Shown here one piece after another: positions 52,783 to 62,124 of a stretch of 64,000 bases of DNA. The DNA is from Nonlabens arenilitoris (GTDB lineage: Bacteria > Bacteroidota > Bacteroidia > Flavobacteriales > Flavobacteriaceae). Location: assembly GCF_002954765.1 (NCBI RefSeq), contig NZ_MTPW01000001.1, positions 2,617,501 to 2,681,500 on the forward strand, in the 5' to 3' direction. The position numbers and the translations under genes were made by a program. Position 1 is the stretch's first letter; each line of letters opens with the position of its first letter. The notes beneath the pieces were generated by a model. That model was not told the origin of the DNA. It searched no databases and saw only the letters and a list, made by a program, of their open reading frames with translations.

Positions 52783-53955
52783 ATGAATATGGAAAATCCT
52801 TTTAACAACACAGAGATTGCTTTTTCATTAAAAAGTAATCGCGAGCTGCGCAAAGCTCATTTTCTATTTAAGATGATGGGTTATCCATCGTTAGTCAACT
52901 TTGGTTCTGCTGTGATGATGAAATCGCTACAGTGGAAGCTGCCCGTAAAAGGCCTTATTAAACATACGGTATTTGAACATTTTTGTGGTGGTACTACTGA
53001 AGAAGAATGTGAACCAGTGGTAGAAAAAATGTTTGTTAAAGGTGTGAGTAGTATCTTAGATTATAGTGTTGAAGGAAAGGAAGATGAGGCCGATTTTAAT
53101 GCTGTCGTTGATAAGAAATTGAAACTTATTAAACATGCTGCAAAATCTGATGCCTTACCATTTGAAGTAGTGAAACCTACTGGTATAGGTAGATTTTACA
53201 TCTGGCAAAAGGTCACTGAGAAAAAAGAACTCACTACTGCAGAGCAGGCAGAGTGGCAACGTATTAAAGATCGAGTATTATTACTATCGCAAACGGCATA
53301 TGATAATGATATCGCTTTACTTTTTGATGGTGAAGAAAGCTGGATGCAAGATGCTGCAGATGAGTTGATACGTGACATGATGTTACAGTTCAACAAAGAA
53401 AAAGCTATTATTTACAACACGCTACAATGCTATAGACATGATCGCTTAGATTATATAAAGTCACTGTATGAAGATGCCAAAGAAAACAACTTTATAGTAG
53501 GTGTTAAAATAGTGCGAGGTGCTTATATGGAAAAAGAGCGAGCACGTGCTCAAGAAATGGGATATGAATCACCCATCTGTGCTAATAAAATGGCGACAGA
53601 TGAGATGTTTAACAGTGCTATGTTTTTTATCCTTGATCATCTAGACGTTATTAAGTTGTGTATAGGAACGCACAATGAATCTAGTACCATGCAGGCTTTA
53701 GAGATTCTTGCAAAGAAAGGTGTTGCGCCACAGGATCATGACGTATGGTTTGGACAACTGTATGGTATGAGTGATAATCTGACTTTTAACCTTGCGCAAA
53801 TGAATTATAATACGTTCAAAATATTACCTTTCGGTCCTATACAAGATGTGATGCCATATTTAATACGTAGAGCGCAAGAGAACACATCAGTCGCTGGACA
53901 AACCGGTAGAGAGTTGATATTAATTAAGCAAGAAATGAAAAGACGTGGTCTTTAA
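52783..53955 (+). CDS. proline dehydrogenase
   Basis: The product is 390 residues. It is an FAD enzyme that oxidises proline to pyrroline-5-carboxylate. GVKIVRGAYMEKERARA, GTHNESS, and the C-terminal PFGPIQDVMPYLIRRAQENT with its conserved arginines are diagnostic. It is the single-domain form; no P5C dehydrogenase is fused or adjacent. Its stop overlaps the end of the convergent gene at 53952. Confidence 0.95.
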   Translation: MNMENPFNNTEIAFSLKSNRELRKAHFLFKMMGYPSLVNFGSAVMMKSLQWKLPVKGLIKHTVFEHFCGGTTEEECEPVVEKMFVKGVSSILDYSVEGKEDEADFNAVVDKKLKLIKHAAKSDALPFEVVKPTGIGRFYIWQKVTEKKELTTAEQAEWQRIKDRVLLLSQTAYDNDIALLFDGEESWMQDAADELIRDMMLQFNKEKAIIYNTLQCYRHDRLDYIKSLYEDAKENNFIVGVKIVRGAYMEKERARAQEMGYESPICANKMATDEMFNSAMFFILDHLDVIKLCIGTHNESSTMQALEILAKKGVAPQDHDVWFGQLYGMSDNLTFNLAQMNYNTFKILPFGPIQDVMPYLIRRAQENTSVAGQTGRELILIKQEMKRRGL

Positions 53956-54332
53956 TCATTATCGTTGTAGATAATTTTTTCAACGGTGGCATATCGCTCA
54001 CAATTCTTTACCCAAAGTGTGGTGTTAGAAAGTTCTTCTCGACCTGAAATATGGTAAAATTTACACGGACTAGCATCTGTATCTGATTTTGAAAAATTGA
54101 CATCACCATACTTAAGTATCAGTTGTATACTTAAAGTATCGATATCCTTTTGTACAAGGTTTTCTCTTAGTTCTGGTGATAGCCTTATAGATTTTTTCCC
54201 TATATCTGCAAGGACTCTAGATTCTGGAAACCAGGTACATTGTGTTCTTTTTCCGGTAAGGAAAAAAACTAAGAATATTAAACCTATGGAAACGCCACCT
54301 AGGTAAAAACTTAAACGTTGTATAAACTTCAT
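53952..54332 (-). CDS. small membrane-anchored protein (DUF4258-like)
   Basis: The product is 126 residues. One N-terminal membrane helix (YLGGVSIGLIFLVFFLTG) and then a soluble domain with three cysteines (QCTWFPESRVL, SPCKFYHIS, KNCERYATVEK). This resembles a conserved Flavobacteriia family that I recall as DUF4258. It is nine bases after an alanine-dehydrogenase-like gene in the same direction. Confidence 0.65.
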   Translation of the reverse strand: MKFIQRLSFYLGGVSIGLIFLVFFLTGKRTQCTWFPESRVLADIGKKSIRLSPELRENLVQKDIDTLSIQLILKYGDVNFSKSDTDASPCKFYHISGREELSNTTLWVKNCERYATVEKIIYNDND

Positions 54333-54341
54333 TGCAACTCT

Positions 54342-55541
54342 TTAAAAGATGAGCAAATTTACGTCGCTATACGGTAAGTTATACCATGATCCTACAGATT
54401 TGTTTGTGTTGATGCCGTGGTACATATAGATACCACATTTAAGGCCTTTATCCATTCTTATAGCATGTTCAATCCCACCATCTTCGGCGATATTAAGCAA
54501 GTAAGGTGTGAAAATATTACTTAATGAAATAGATGCGGTTTTTGAGTATCGTGAAGGTATATTAGGTACACAATAGTGTGTGACACCATATTTTTCAAAT
54601 GTAGGTTTATCGTGTGTAGTGACTTCACTAGTTTCAAAACAACCACCCATGTCTATACTTATATCCATGATCACAGATCCTTGCTTCATGTTTTCTACCA
54701 TAGTCTTAGTCACGACTACAGGAGCTCTATTGCTACCAGATAAAGCACCTACCACGACATCACATCTTCTCAAAGCCTTTAGTAGATATTTAGGTTGTAG
54801 GGTAGAGGTGTATAGCTGTTGACTTACTTTATCTTGAAGGTTACGCAACTTAGTAATAGAGTTATCAAATACTTTAACATTTGCACCTAGTCCCAATGCG
54901 GTGCGTGCCGCAAACTCTCCTACAACACCAGCACCCATAATGACCACGTCTACAGGTGGAACACCAGTAATATTACCAAAAAGCTGTCCTGTACGGTTTG
55001 CACCACTACTTAATAATTCACTAGCGATAAGTATGGAAGCTATTCCAGATATTTCACTTAAAGCACTTACCGCAGGATAATTACCACTGTCATCTTGAAT
55101 AAATTCAAAAGCTAGTGCGGTAACTTTTTTAGCAGCTAATTTTTCAAAATAGGTTTTGTTCCTAGTTTTAATCTGTAGAGCAGATATTAAAACGCTTTGT
55201 GGTTTTATGAGTTCAATTTCTTCTAAGGAAGGTGGAGCGACTTTTAATATGGTAGGGCAAGAAAAGACTTTATTCCTATCAGAAGTAAGTTCTGCGCCAG
55301 CTTCATTATATTGTGAGTCTGTAAAATTAGATCCATTTCCTGCACCTTTTTCCATTAAAATGCGATGACCATGAGCCGTGAGCGCTGCTACTGCATCTGG
55401 TGTAAGAACAATACGTTTTTCTTGATGTTGTGTTTCTTTAGGGATTCCTATAAGTAGTTCTTGCTTAGATCGTTGTATCTCTAGGCGTTCCTCTTGTGGT
55501 AAGAGTTGATCTTTAGTAAATGGAGATAGGTGTTGACTCAT
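54342..55541 (-). CDS. alanine dehydrogenase-like protein, second copy
   Basis: The product is 399 residues with a 30-residue N-terminal extension. GIPKETQHQEKRIVLTPDAV, VVIMGAGVVGEFAARTALGL and MDISIDMGGCFETSEVTTH are the same landmarks as in the first gene at 23388, but the sequence is much more divergent. It may use alanine or another substrate. Two such genes are common in Flavobacteriia. Confidence 0.88.
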   Translation of the reverse strand: MSQHLSPFTKDQLLPQEERLEIQRSKQELLIGIPKETQHQEKRIVLTPDAVAALTAHGHRILMEKGAGNGSNFTDSQYNEAGAELTSDRNKVFSCPTILKVAPPSLEEIELIKPQSVLISALQIKTRNKTYFEKLAAKKVTALAFEFIQDDSGNYPAVSALSEISGIASILIASELLSSGANRTGQLFGNITGVPPVDVVIMGAGVVGEFAARTALGLGANVKVFDNSITKLRNLQDKVSQQLYTSTLQPKYLLKALRRCDVVVGALSGSNRAPVVVTKTMVENMKQGSVIMDISIDMGGCFETSEVTTHDKPTFEKYGVTHYCVPNIPSRYSKTASISLSNIFTPYLLNIAEDGGIEHAIRMDKGLKCGIYMYHGINTNKSVGSWYNLPYSDVNLLIF

Positions 55542-55573
55542 AAGAACAATTATATTCCCTAAAATTAGTCAAT

Positions 55574-56050
55574 TTAACTGAAGAATCGATCACTAGGTTT
55601 TTTAATGCCATCCTCAATTTCAGAGATGTCTATTCCGTGAATTTTATCAAATACTTTAATACGAGCGAGATAGCTAGCAGAAAGCGACCCGATAACTACT
55701 GGAATAATAAAGTATATTTCATTATGATCTATGTATTCAACATCAGGTAGAAAAACTGATACCAGTTGAAAAAAGTACATGGAGAACGGTATGATGATAA
55801 CATGATACCACCAATGTTTACATGTTAAAAACCATAAAAAGAATAAAAGAGCTGGAAGTAGTTTTATCATTATTAACCAAGTAGTTACATAAGGATCTCC
55901 ACCAAAACTTTCATTAACAGATTTCAAAGCTTCTAGTTCCCATAGGCTTTCAGGAACAGCCTCATAACTATAAAATAAATAAGGTATAACAGCTAGGATG
56001 ACAGCAACTACGGTACCGTATATCAGTGAACTTGAACTATTATTTGGCAT
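55574..56050 (-). CDS. membrane protein of unknown function
   Basis: The product is 158 residues with four membrane helices (about 9-27, 58-75, 82-100 and 115-132) and a charged C-terminus. No family recognised. A hairpin follows at 56075-56106 upstream on the genome. Confidence 0.65.
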   Translation of the reverse strand: MPNNSSSSLIYGTVVAVILAVIPYLFYSYEAVPESLWELEALKSVNESFGGDPYVTTWLIMIKLLPALLFFLWFLTCKHWWYHVIIIPFSMYFFQLVSVFLPDVEYIDHNEIYFIIPVVIGSLSASYLARIKVFDKIHGIDISEIEDGIKKPSDRFFS

Positions 56051-56074
56051 TTATTTATTTAATCTAGTATGTAA

Positions 56075-56106
56075 CAAAAAAAATCTTCGTTTTCACGAAG
56101 ATTTTT
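56075..56106. terminator. hairpin terminator
   Basis: AAATCTTCGT pairs with ACGAAGATTT, with A and T runs on the two sides; it would stop the 55-residue peptide gene. Confidence 0.8.
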
Positions 56107-56127
56107 AAAGATAATAAAAACAATGGA

Positions 56128-56295
56128 TTAACCTAATAGTCCGTTTGCTTTTGCAACTGCTAATTTCTTAGCTAGTGTTTTTTTCTCAATTTTCTTCGAT
56201 GTTGGCGCTTGTGGCGCAAATTGTACTGCAGCTCCTGCTATCGATACACTGAATATCGCTAACAAAGCCATTGCTTTGAGGGACTTGTTGTTCAT
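56128..56295 (-). CDS. 55-residue small secreted or membrane peptide
   Basis: ATG (56293-56295) to TAA (56128-56130). MNNKSLKAMALLAIFSVSIA is a signal-peptide-like start, followed by GAAVQFAPQAPTSKK and a lysine/alanine-rich helix IEKKTLAKKLAVAKANGLLG. It is followed by a terminator, which supports a real short gene. Function unknown. Confidence 0.6.
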   Translation of the reverse strand: MNNKSLKAMALLAIFSVSIAGAAVQFAPQAPTSKKIEKKTLAKKLAVAKANGLLG

Positions 56296-56467
56296 AATAA
56301 ATTTGGTTTAAGTAAATAAGTGATACTAATGTATAGTGTTTATTACTGTAAACCAATAAAAAAATAAAGAAAAAGATTAACTAAATCGATAATCGGGCAA
56401 AACGTCGGTTATGTTAAAATAGAAATATATATTGTTAACCAGTGTTAAAAATTAATGGATTTGTCAA

Positions 56468-56869
56468 TTATGATAGTACGACTTTTCTTTGATTAGGACT
56501 TAGAATTTCTATATTTATTATCGTAAAGCTCTCTAAATAAGGTTCTAAGAGATCTGGCCATTCTACAAAAAGGTATGCATCAGAATCGATATAATCTTCG
56601 ACACCTATGTTCAATAACTCTTCAGTGTGCTCTAATCGGTATAAATCAAAGTGATAAACGGTAATTTTATCGGTTTTATACTCGTTCACTATAGAAAAAG
56701 TAGGAGAAGAGGTTACCTCATTTATTCCCAATTGTTTACACATTGCGTTTATAAGGGTTGTTTTGCCTGCTCCCATAGGTGCATTGAACAATATTGCCTT
56801 ATTTGTGGTATGAGCTAGAATTTGTCTTGCTACCTGGTCTATATCGTCTATATGATACGTGATATTCAT
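56468..56869 (-). CDS. tsaE: tRNA threonylcarbamoyladenosine ATPase TsaE
   Basis: The product is 133 residues. It is an ATPase needed with TsaB and TsaD for t6A37 synthesis in tRNA. APMGAGKTTL is the P-loop, SSPTFSIVNEY, YHFDLYRL and FVEWPDL are the family motifs. It directly follows porX on the minus strand with no gap, so they are co-transcribed. Confidence 0.95.
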   Translation of the reverse strand: MNITYHIDDIDQVARQILAHTTNKAILFNAPMGAGKTTLINAMCKQLGINEVTSSPTFSIVNEYKTDKITVYHFDLYRLEHTEELLNIGVEDYIDSDAYLFVEWPDLLEPYLESFTIINIEILSPNQRKVVLS

Positions 56870-58417
56870 CTATCTAGGATTAAAAACAGCAAATGGTATT
56901 AACATCTCTTCTAAAGAAACGCCACCATGTTGATAGGTGTTTCTATAATAACTAACGTAGTGGTTGTAGTTGTTAGGATAAGCAAAAAACAAATCTCCTT
57001 TTGCAAATATGTAACTACTACTCATATTTATTTTAGGAAGTTTAATAGTACTAGGATCTTTTGCTGCTAGAACATCTTTATCTTCATAACTCAAGCTACG
57101 ACCCGTTTTATATCTTAAATTAAGGCTAGTGTCTCTATCACCTATAACTTTACTAGGGTTAGTGACATTTATTGTTCCGTGATCTGTAGTAAGAATTAAT
57201 TTAAAACCTAAATCTTGTGCTCTTTGAATAATCTCTAATAATGGAGAGTTCTTAAACCAGCTTAATGTTAAGGATCTATATGATTTATCATTACTCGCCA
57301 GGTCTTTGATTACTTTCATTTCAGTTTTAGCATGAGAAAGCATATCTACAAAATTATAGACCACTACCGTTAAATCATTATCTTTTTGAGATTTAAAATT
57401 CTCAGCTAATTTTCTACCTTGTTGCTCACTAGTTATTTTGTGATACTGGTGTGAAAGTCCTAAACCTAATCTTTTTAATTGTGCAGTTAAGAATTCATCT
57501 TCATACATGTTTTTTCCACCTTCTTCGGTATCATTTAACCATAGGTCTGGATGTCTTTTTGCCATATCCTCAGGCATCAGTCCAGAGAATAGTGCGTTTC
57601 TAGCATACTGTGTTGCTGTAGGTAGTATAGAACAGTATGTTTCTTCAGTCTCTTTTTTGTAATGACCATTTATAATGGTTTCAAATACCTTAAACTGGTC
57701 ATATCTTAAATTATCTACTACTACTAGCAGGACAGGTTTATCTTTCTTTAAATGTGGAGCAATTCTTTTCTTAAATAAACTATGAGACATGACAGGCGCT
57801 TCATCATTATCTTCAAACCATTCTGGATAATGACGATCTATAAACTTGCAAAATTGATTATTAGCTTCATTTTTTTGCGTCGTAAGAATTTCTAACATCC
57901 CAGTATCATCTATGTCCTCTAGTTCTAATTCCCAATAAATTAACTTTTGATATAGCTGCACCCATTCTTCATAAGAATTAATCATAGAAAGATCCATAGA
58001 GATTTTTCTAAATTCTCTCTGGTAGTCAGAGGTTGTTTTATTAGATACCAATCTAGAGTGGTCTAAATTCTTCTTTAAAGAAAGTAATATTTGGTTAGGA
58101 TTCACCGGTTTAATTAAATAATCAGCTATTTTAGAACCTATAGCTTCTTCCATGATATACTCTTCTTCACTCTTAGTGATCATAATCACAGGTAATTGTG
58201 CCTGTTTTTCTTTAATTTCATGAAGAGTTTCAAGACCGGTAAGGCCAGGCATGTTTTCATCTAATAATACAATATCATAGTTTACCTCTTCAATGGCTTC
58301 TAGTGCTTCTGTACCACTTACTCGAGTATCGATACTGTACCCTTTATTCTCTAAAAATATAATGTGTGGTTTTAATAAATCCACTTCATCATCTACCCAA
58401 AGGATTTTTATGTCTGT
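56870..58417 (-). CDS. porX: PorX, response regulator with PglZ domain controlling T9SS
   Basis: The product is 515 residues. A receiver domain (1-120) has Asp10/Asp11, phosphoacceptor Asp54 in LLDENMPG, and Lys in YLIKPV. A helical linker leads to an alkaline-phosphatase-type PglZ domain with VVVDNLRYDQF, a catalytic-threonine-like ILPTATQYARNALFSG and TTDHGTINV. PorX is the T9SS regulator described in Porphyromonas gingivalis and is reported to cleave oligonucleotides. I start at MTDIKILWVDDE; the frame opens 15 codons earlier only through a TTG. It fits a genome using T9SS exports at 4.5 and 50.4 kb. Confidence 0.92.
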   Translation of the reverse strand, partial: TDIKILWVDDEVDLLKPHIIFLENKGYSIDTRVSGTEALEAIEEVNYDIVLLDENMPGLTGLETLHEIKEKQAQLPVIMITKSEEEYIMEEAIGSKIADYLIKPVNPNQILLSLKKNLDHSRLVSNKTTSDYQREFRKISMDLSMINSYEEWVQLYQKLIYWELELEDIDDTGMLEILTTQKNEANNQFCKFIDRHYPEWFEDNDEAPVMSHSLFKKRIAPHLKKDKPVLLVVVDNLRYDQFKVFETIINGHYKKETEETYCSILPTATQYARNALFSGLMPEDMAKRHPDLWLNDTEEGGKNMYEDEFLTAQLKRLGLGLSHQYHKITSEQQGRKLAENFKSQKDNDLTVVVYNFVDMLSHAKTEMKVIKDLASNDKSYRSLTLSWFKNSPLLEIIQRAQDLGFKLILTTDHGTINVTNPSKVIGDRDTSLNLRYKTGRSLSYEDKDVLAAKDPSTIKLPKINMSSSYIFAKGDLFFAYPNNYNHYVSYYRNTYQHGGVSLEEMLIPFAVFNPR

Positions 58418-58425
58418 CATATCAG

Positions 58426-58433
58426 TATCTTTG
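58426..58433 (+). promoter_or_regulatory. -7 box for the HD phosphohydrolase gene
   Basis: TATCTTTG between the divergent porX and HD genes. Confidence 0.6.
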
Positions 58434-58453
58434 TAATTAAATCGCTGTTCCTT

Positions 58454-59680
58454 TTGAATCAACAGAACAAACTTAAAATATTAAACGATCCCATTTATGG
58501 TTTTATTACCATTCCTAATGAGGACTTATTTACAATTATAGAACATCCTTTCTTTCAAAGGTTGCGTCGCATTACTCAAATGGGATTGAGTTATCTGGTC
58601 TATCCAGGTGCTCATCACACTCGATTCCATCACGCATTAGGTTGCTTGCATTTAATGCAAAAAGCAGTGCAAGTGCTTCGTTCTAAAGGTGTTAAAATAT
58701 CTAATAAAGAAGAAGATGCACTCTATAAAGCCATTTTATTACATGACATAGGGCATGGTCCATTCTCACATGCTATGGAACATAGCTTTGTAAATAACGT
58801 CAGTCACGAAGATATTTCTATCCTTTTTATGGAGGCTCTTAATAAAGAGTTTAACGGCAGTTTAACGCTTGCCATTAAAATATTTAAAGGAGAATACCAT
58901 CGTCCATTTATGATGCAGCTTATTTCTAGCCAGCTAGATATGGACAGGCTTGATTATTTAAAACGAGATAGCTTTTACACAGGTGTTGCTGAAGGTAATA
59001 TAAATAGTCAGCGTTTAATCGCTATGCTTAATGTAAAAGAGGATGAACTAGTCGTTGAGCAAAAGGGTATATACTCTGTAGAACATTTTTTAAGCAGTCG
59101 TAGACTGATGTACTGGCAGGTTTATCTTCACAAAACAGGCATAGGAGCTGAGCATTTATTACAATCAGTTTTTGTGCGTATAAAAGAATTGATTCAGTCA
59201 GGAGAAAAAATGGAAATCCCAGTAGATCTTAATTTCTTTCTGCAAAACGAGGTTTCTTTAAAAGATTTTGATCTAGAAACCTTGAATAGATTCTCTAGAT
59301 TAGATGATACAGACTTGATTACCACTTTAAAATTTGGTGCACAACATAAAGATTTTGTCCTTAAAGAATTATGTCAAATGATTCTTAACAGGCAATTACT
59401 TAAAATTAAGTTTACAAAGCAGCCAGTGAAAGACTCAAAACTGGATAAGAAAATTAAAACTTTGAAGACCGTTTATGACCTTTCTGACCATGAGGCACGT
59501 TATTTTGTTTTCTCAGGTGCTGTTCATAATCTCGCTTACGCGAAAGCGAAACCCATCAAAATTCTTTTCAAAAACGGGAAGTTAGTAGAGCTCATAAAGG
59601 CTGGGGAGGAAGCAAGTTTTAAAGCACTCACAAAACAAGTGACAAAATATTACTATTGCTATCCTAAGATTCAGGATTAA
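58454..59680 (+). CDS. HD-domain phosphohydrolase
   Basis: The product is 408 residues. HTRFHHALG and LLHDIGHGPFSHAMEH are the metal-binding histidines and aspartates (HD at 97-98), and QLDMDRLDYLKRDS is the third motif, as in dGTPase/SAMHD1-type proteins. The substrate is not known; it may be a nucleotide or cyclic nucleotide. It starts at TTG because no in-frame ATG follows the promoter box closely. The backbone palindrome at 59533 is read as LAYAKAK. Confidence 0.88.
   Translation: MNQQNKLKILNDPIYGFITIPNEDLFTIIEHPFFQRLRRITQMGLSYLVYPGAHHTRFHHALGCLHLMQKAVQVLRSKGVKISNKEEDALYKAILLHDIGHGPFSHAMEHSFVNNVSHEDISILFMEALNKEFNGSLTLAIKIFKGEYHRPFMMQLISSQLDMDRLDYLKRDSFYTGVAEGNINSQRLIAMLNVKEDELVVEQKGIYSVEHFLSSRRLMYWQVYLHKTGIGAEHLLQSVFVRIKELIQSGEKMEIPVDLNFFLQNEVSLKDFDLETLNRFSRLDDTDLITTLKFGAQHKDFVLKELCQMILNRQLLKIKFTKQPVKDSKLDKKIKTLKTVYDLSDHEARYFVFSGAVHNLAYAKAKPIKILFKNGKLVELIKAGEEASFKALTKQVTKYYYCYPKIQD
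59533..59548. repeat. backbone palindrome, copy 11 (one mismatch)
   Basis: CGCTTACGCGAAAGCG in the HD gene, read as AYAKA. Confidence 0.75.
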
Positions 59681-59690
59681 CTAAAATTAC

Positions 59691-59698
59691 TATTTTTG
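59691..59698 (+). promoter_or_regulatory. -7 box for lpxD
   Basis: TATTTTTG ends five bases before the ATG. Confidence 0.6.
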
Positions 59699-59703
59699 CG
59701 ATA

Positions 59704-60723
59704 ATGAAATTTACCGTACAACAGATTGCAGATATACTAGAAGGAACTATTGTAGGTGACTCTGAAATGCAAGTTTCTAAGCTATCTAAAATAGAAGAAG
59801 GCGAGGCTGGTAGTATCAGTTTTTTATCTAATGCTAAGTATACACCTTATATATATACAACAAACGCTAGTGCGGTTATTGTAAATGAAGACTTTGTTCC
59901 AGATCAGGACCTATCTACAACATTAATAAAGGTAGAAGATTCATATAGCGCGTTCACTAAATTACTTGAGTATTATCAATTAATCAAATTCAACAAAAGT
60001 GGTGTTGAGCAACCTAGTTTCTTGCATGAATCAGTTATCCATGGTGATGGATTATATCTAGCGGCGTTTGCCTACGTTTCTCAAAATGTCAAACTAGGTG
60101 AAAATGTAAAGATCTTTTCACAAGTACACATATCAGATAATGTAACTATAGGAGATAACTGTATCATCCACGCAGGTGCAAAAATTATGTCTGATACTAT
60201 AATAGGTAATAACGTTACCATACATGCAGGCGCTGTTGTAGGAGCTGATGGTTTTGGTTTCTCACCTAACGCAGACGGTACTTATAATAAAATACCTCAA
60301 ACAGGTATTGTCATTATAGAAGATAATGTTGATATAGGAGCGCTTACTACAATTGATAGAGCTACTCTAGGAGCCACTGTCATTAAAAAAGGAGCTAAGT
60401 TAGATAATCAAATACAGATAGGACATAATGTAGAGATTGGAGAAAATACGGTTATAGCGGCCCAAACCGGTGTTGCTGGTTCTACAAAGGTAGGTAAGAG
60501 CTGTCGTATAGGTGGTCAGGTAGGTATTTCAGGACATTTAACGATAGGTGATAATGTTGGGATACAAGCGCAAAGTGGTGTAGGCAGAAATATAAAAGAT
60601 AATAGTGTTATACAAGGTTCACCAGCATTTGATTATGGCGATTGGAACCGTTCTTATGTATATTTTAAAAATTTAAAAAAGCTAGACGGCAGGATTGCTG
60701 ATCTTGAGAAAAAGAATTCATAG
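59704..60723 (+). CDS. lpxD: UDP-3-O-acylglucosamine N-acyltransferase
   Basis: The product is 339 residues. It adds the amide-linked acyl chain in lipid A synthesis. The N-terminal uridine-binding domain (SISFLSNAKYTPYI) is followed by a left-handed beta-helix with hexapeptide repeats and the catalytic histidine region QIQIGHNVEIGENTVI. It opens the lipid A operon; the next ATG directly follows its stop. Confidence 0.95.
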   Translation: MKFTVQQIADILEGTIVGDSEMQVSKLSKIEEGEAGSISFLSNAKYTPYIYTTNASAVIVNEDFVPDQDLSTTLIKVEDSYSAFTKLLEYYQLIKFNKSGVEQPSFLHESVIHGDGLYLAAFAYVSQNVKLGENVKIFSQVHISDNVTIGDNCIIHAGAKIMSDTIIGNNVTIHAGAVVGADGFGFSPNADGTYNKIPQTGIVIIEDNVDIGALTTIDRATLGATVIKKGAKLDNQIQIGHNVEIGENTVIAAQTGVAGSTKVGKSCRIGGQVGISGHLTIGDNVGIQAQSGVGRNIKDNSVIQGSPAFDYGDWNRSYVYFKNLKKLDGRIADLEKKNS

Positions 60724-62124
60724 ATGACTACTACAGATTTTAAACAAACGACGATCTCTAAAGATGTTTCCTTAACAGGTGTAGGATTGCACACAGGGAA
60801 TGATGTAACTTTAGTTTTTAAACCAGCACCAGCAAATCACGGCTATAAATTTCAGCGAGTTGATTTAGAAGGTCAGCCTGTGATTGAAGCAGATGCAAAT
60901 TTTGTTACAGATACAAAGCGAGGAACAACATTAGATAAAAATGGAGTTCATATTAATACTTGTGAGCATGTCCTTGCAGCGCTGGTAGGTTTAGAAATAG
61001 ATAACTGTCTTATTGAGATCGATAACAGTGAACCGCCTATCATGGATGGGTCATCAAAATTCTTTATTGAGGCATTAGAAAAAGCAGGTATAGATTCATT
61101 AGATGAAAATCGCAAAGAATATGTTGTTAAAGATGTTATCTCTTATCGTGATGAAGAAACGGGTAGTGAGATCATATTGATGCCTTCAGACTCTTATCAG
61201 GTGACTACGATGGTAGATTTTGGCACTAAAGTTTTAGGTACCCAAAATGCTACCCTAGAAAAATTATCTGACTTTAAATCAGAAATCTCAGATTCTAGAA
61301 CGTTTAGTTTCTTGCACGAGATTGAGATGTTGCTAGAGCATGGTTTAATAAAAGGAGGAGATTTAAATAATGCCATCGTCTATGTAGATAAAGAACTTTC
61401 ATCTAAAACGATGGAGAATCTTAAAAAAGCCTTTAATAAAGATAATGTGTCTGTAAAGCCTAATGGGATTTTAGATAATTTAACCTTACATTATCCTAAT
61501 GAAGCTGCACGCCATAAACTTTTAGACGTAATAGGTGACCTTGCCCTTGTAGGAACCAGAATAAGAGGTAAAGTGATAGCTAACAAGCCTGGTCACTATG
61601 TAAATACACAATTTGCAAAAAAATTATCTAAGCTTATCAAGCTAGAAGCACGTAATAATGTTCCAAAAATTGATTTAAATCAAGAACCACTAATGGATGT
61701 GGTTAAAATTATGGAGGTATTACCGCATAGACCACCATTTTTATTAATAGATAAGATTTTTGAATTATCAGATAGTCACGTTATCGGTTGTAAAAACGTA
61801 ACGATGAATGAGCAATTCTTTAATGGCCATTTCCCAGGAGCACCAGTTATGCCTGGAGTGTTAATCGTTGAAGCCATGGCTCAAACAGGTGGTATTTTAG
61901 TGTTAAGTACCGTTCCAGATCCAGAAAACTATTTAACATTCTTCATGAAAATGGATAATGTGAAATTCAAGCGTAAAGTTTCTCCAGGAGACACGCTTAT
62001 ATTTAAATGTGATTTAATAACACCTATTAGAAGAGGTATATGTCACATGCAAGCTTATGCTTATGCAAACGGTGTACTATGTGCCGAGGCTGAGTTAATG
62101 GCACAAATCTCAAAAGTAAAATAA
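60724..62124 (+). CDS. lpxC: bifunctional LpxC deacetylase / FabZ dehydratase
   Basis: The product is 466 residues and a natural fusion, usual in Bacteroidota. Residues 1-310 are the zinc deacetylase of lipid A synthesis (CEHVLAAL with a zinc histidine near 82, PIMDGSS, and RHKLLDVIGD with the other ligands). Residues 320-466 are 3-hydroxyacyl-ACP dehydratase (LPHRPPFLLIDKI, GHFPGAPVMPGVLIVEAMAQ). Its stop overlaps the lpxA start by one base. Confidence 0.96.
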   Translation: MTTTDFKQTTISKDVSLTGVGLHTGNDVTLVFKPAPANHGYKFQRVDLEGQPVIEADANFVTDTKRGTTLDKNGVHINTCEHVLAALVGLEIDNCLIEIDNSEPPIMDGSSKFFIEALEKAGIDSLDENRKEYVVKDVISYRDEETGSEIILMPSDSYQVTTMVDFGTKVLGTQNATLEKLSDFKSEISDSRTFSFLHEIEMLLEHGLIKGGDLNNAIVYVDKELSSKTMENLKKAFNKDNVSVKPNGILDNLTLHYPNEAARHKLLDVIGDLALVGTRIRGKVIANKPGHYVNTQFAKKLSKLIKLEARNNVPKIDLNQEPLMDVVKIMEVLPHRPPFLLIDKIFELSDSHVIGCKNVTMNEQFFNGHFPGAPVMPGVLIVEAMAQTGGILVLSTVPDPENYLTFFMKMDNVKFKRKVSPGDTLIFKCDLITPIRRGICHMQAYAYANGVLCAEAELMAQISKVK

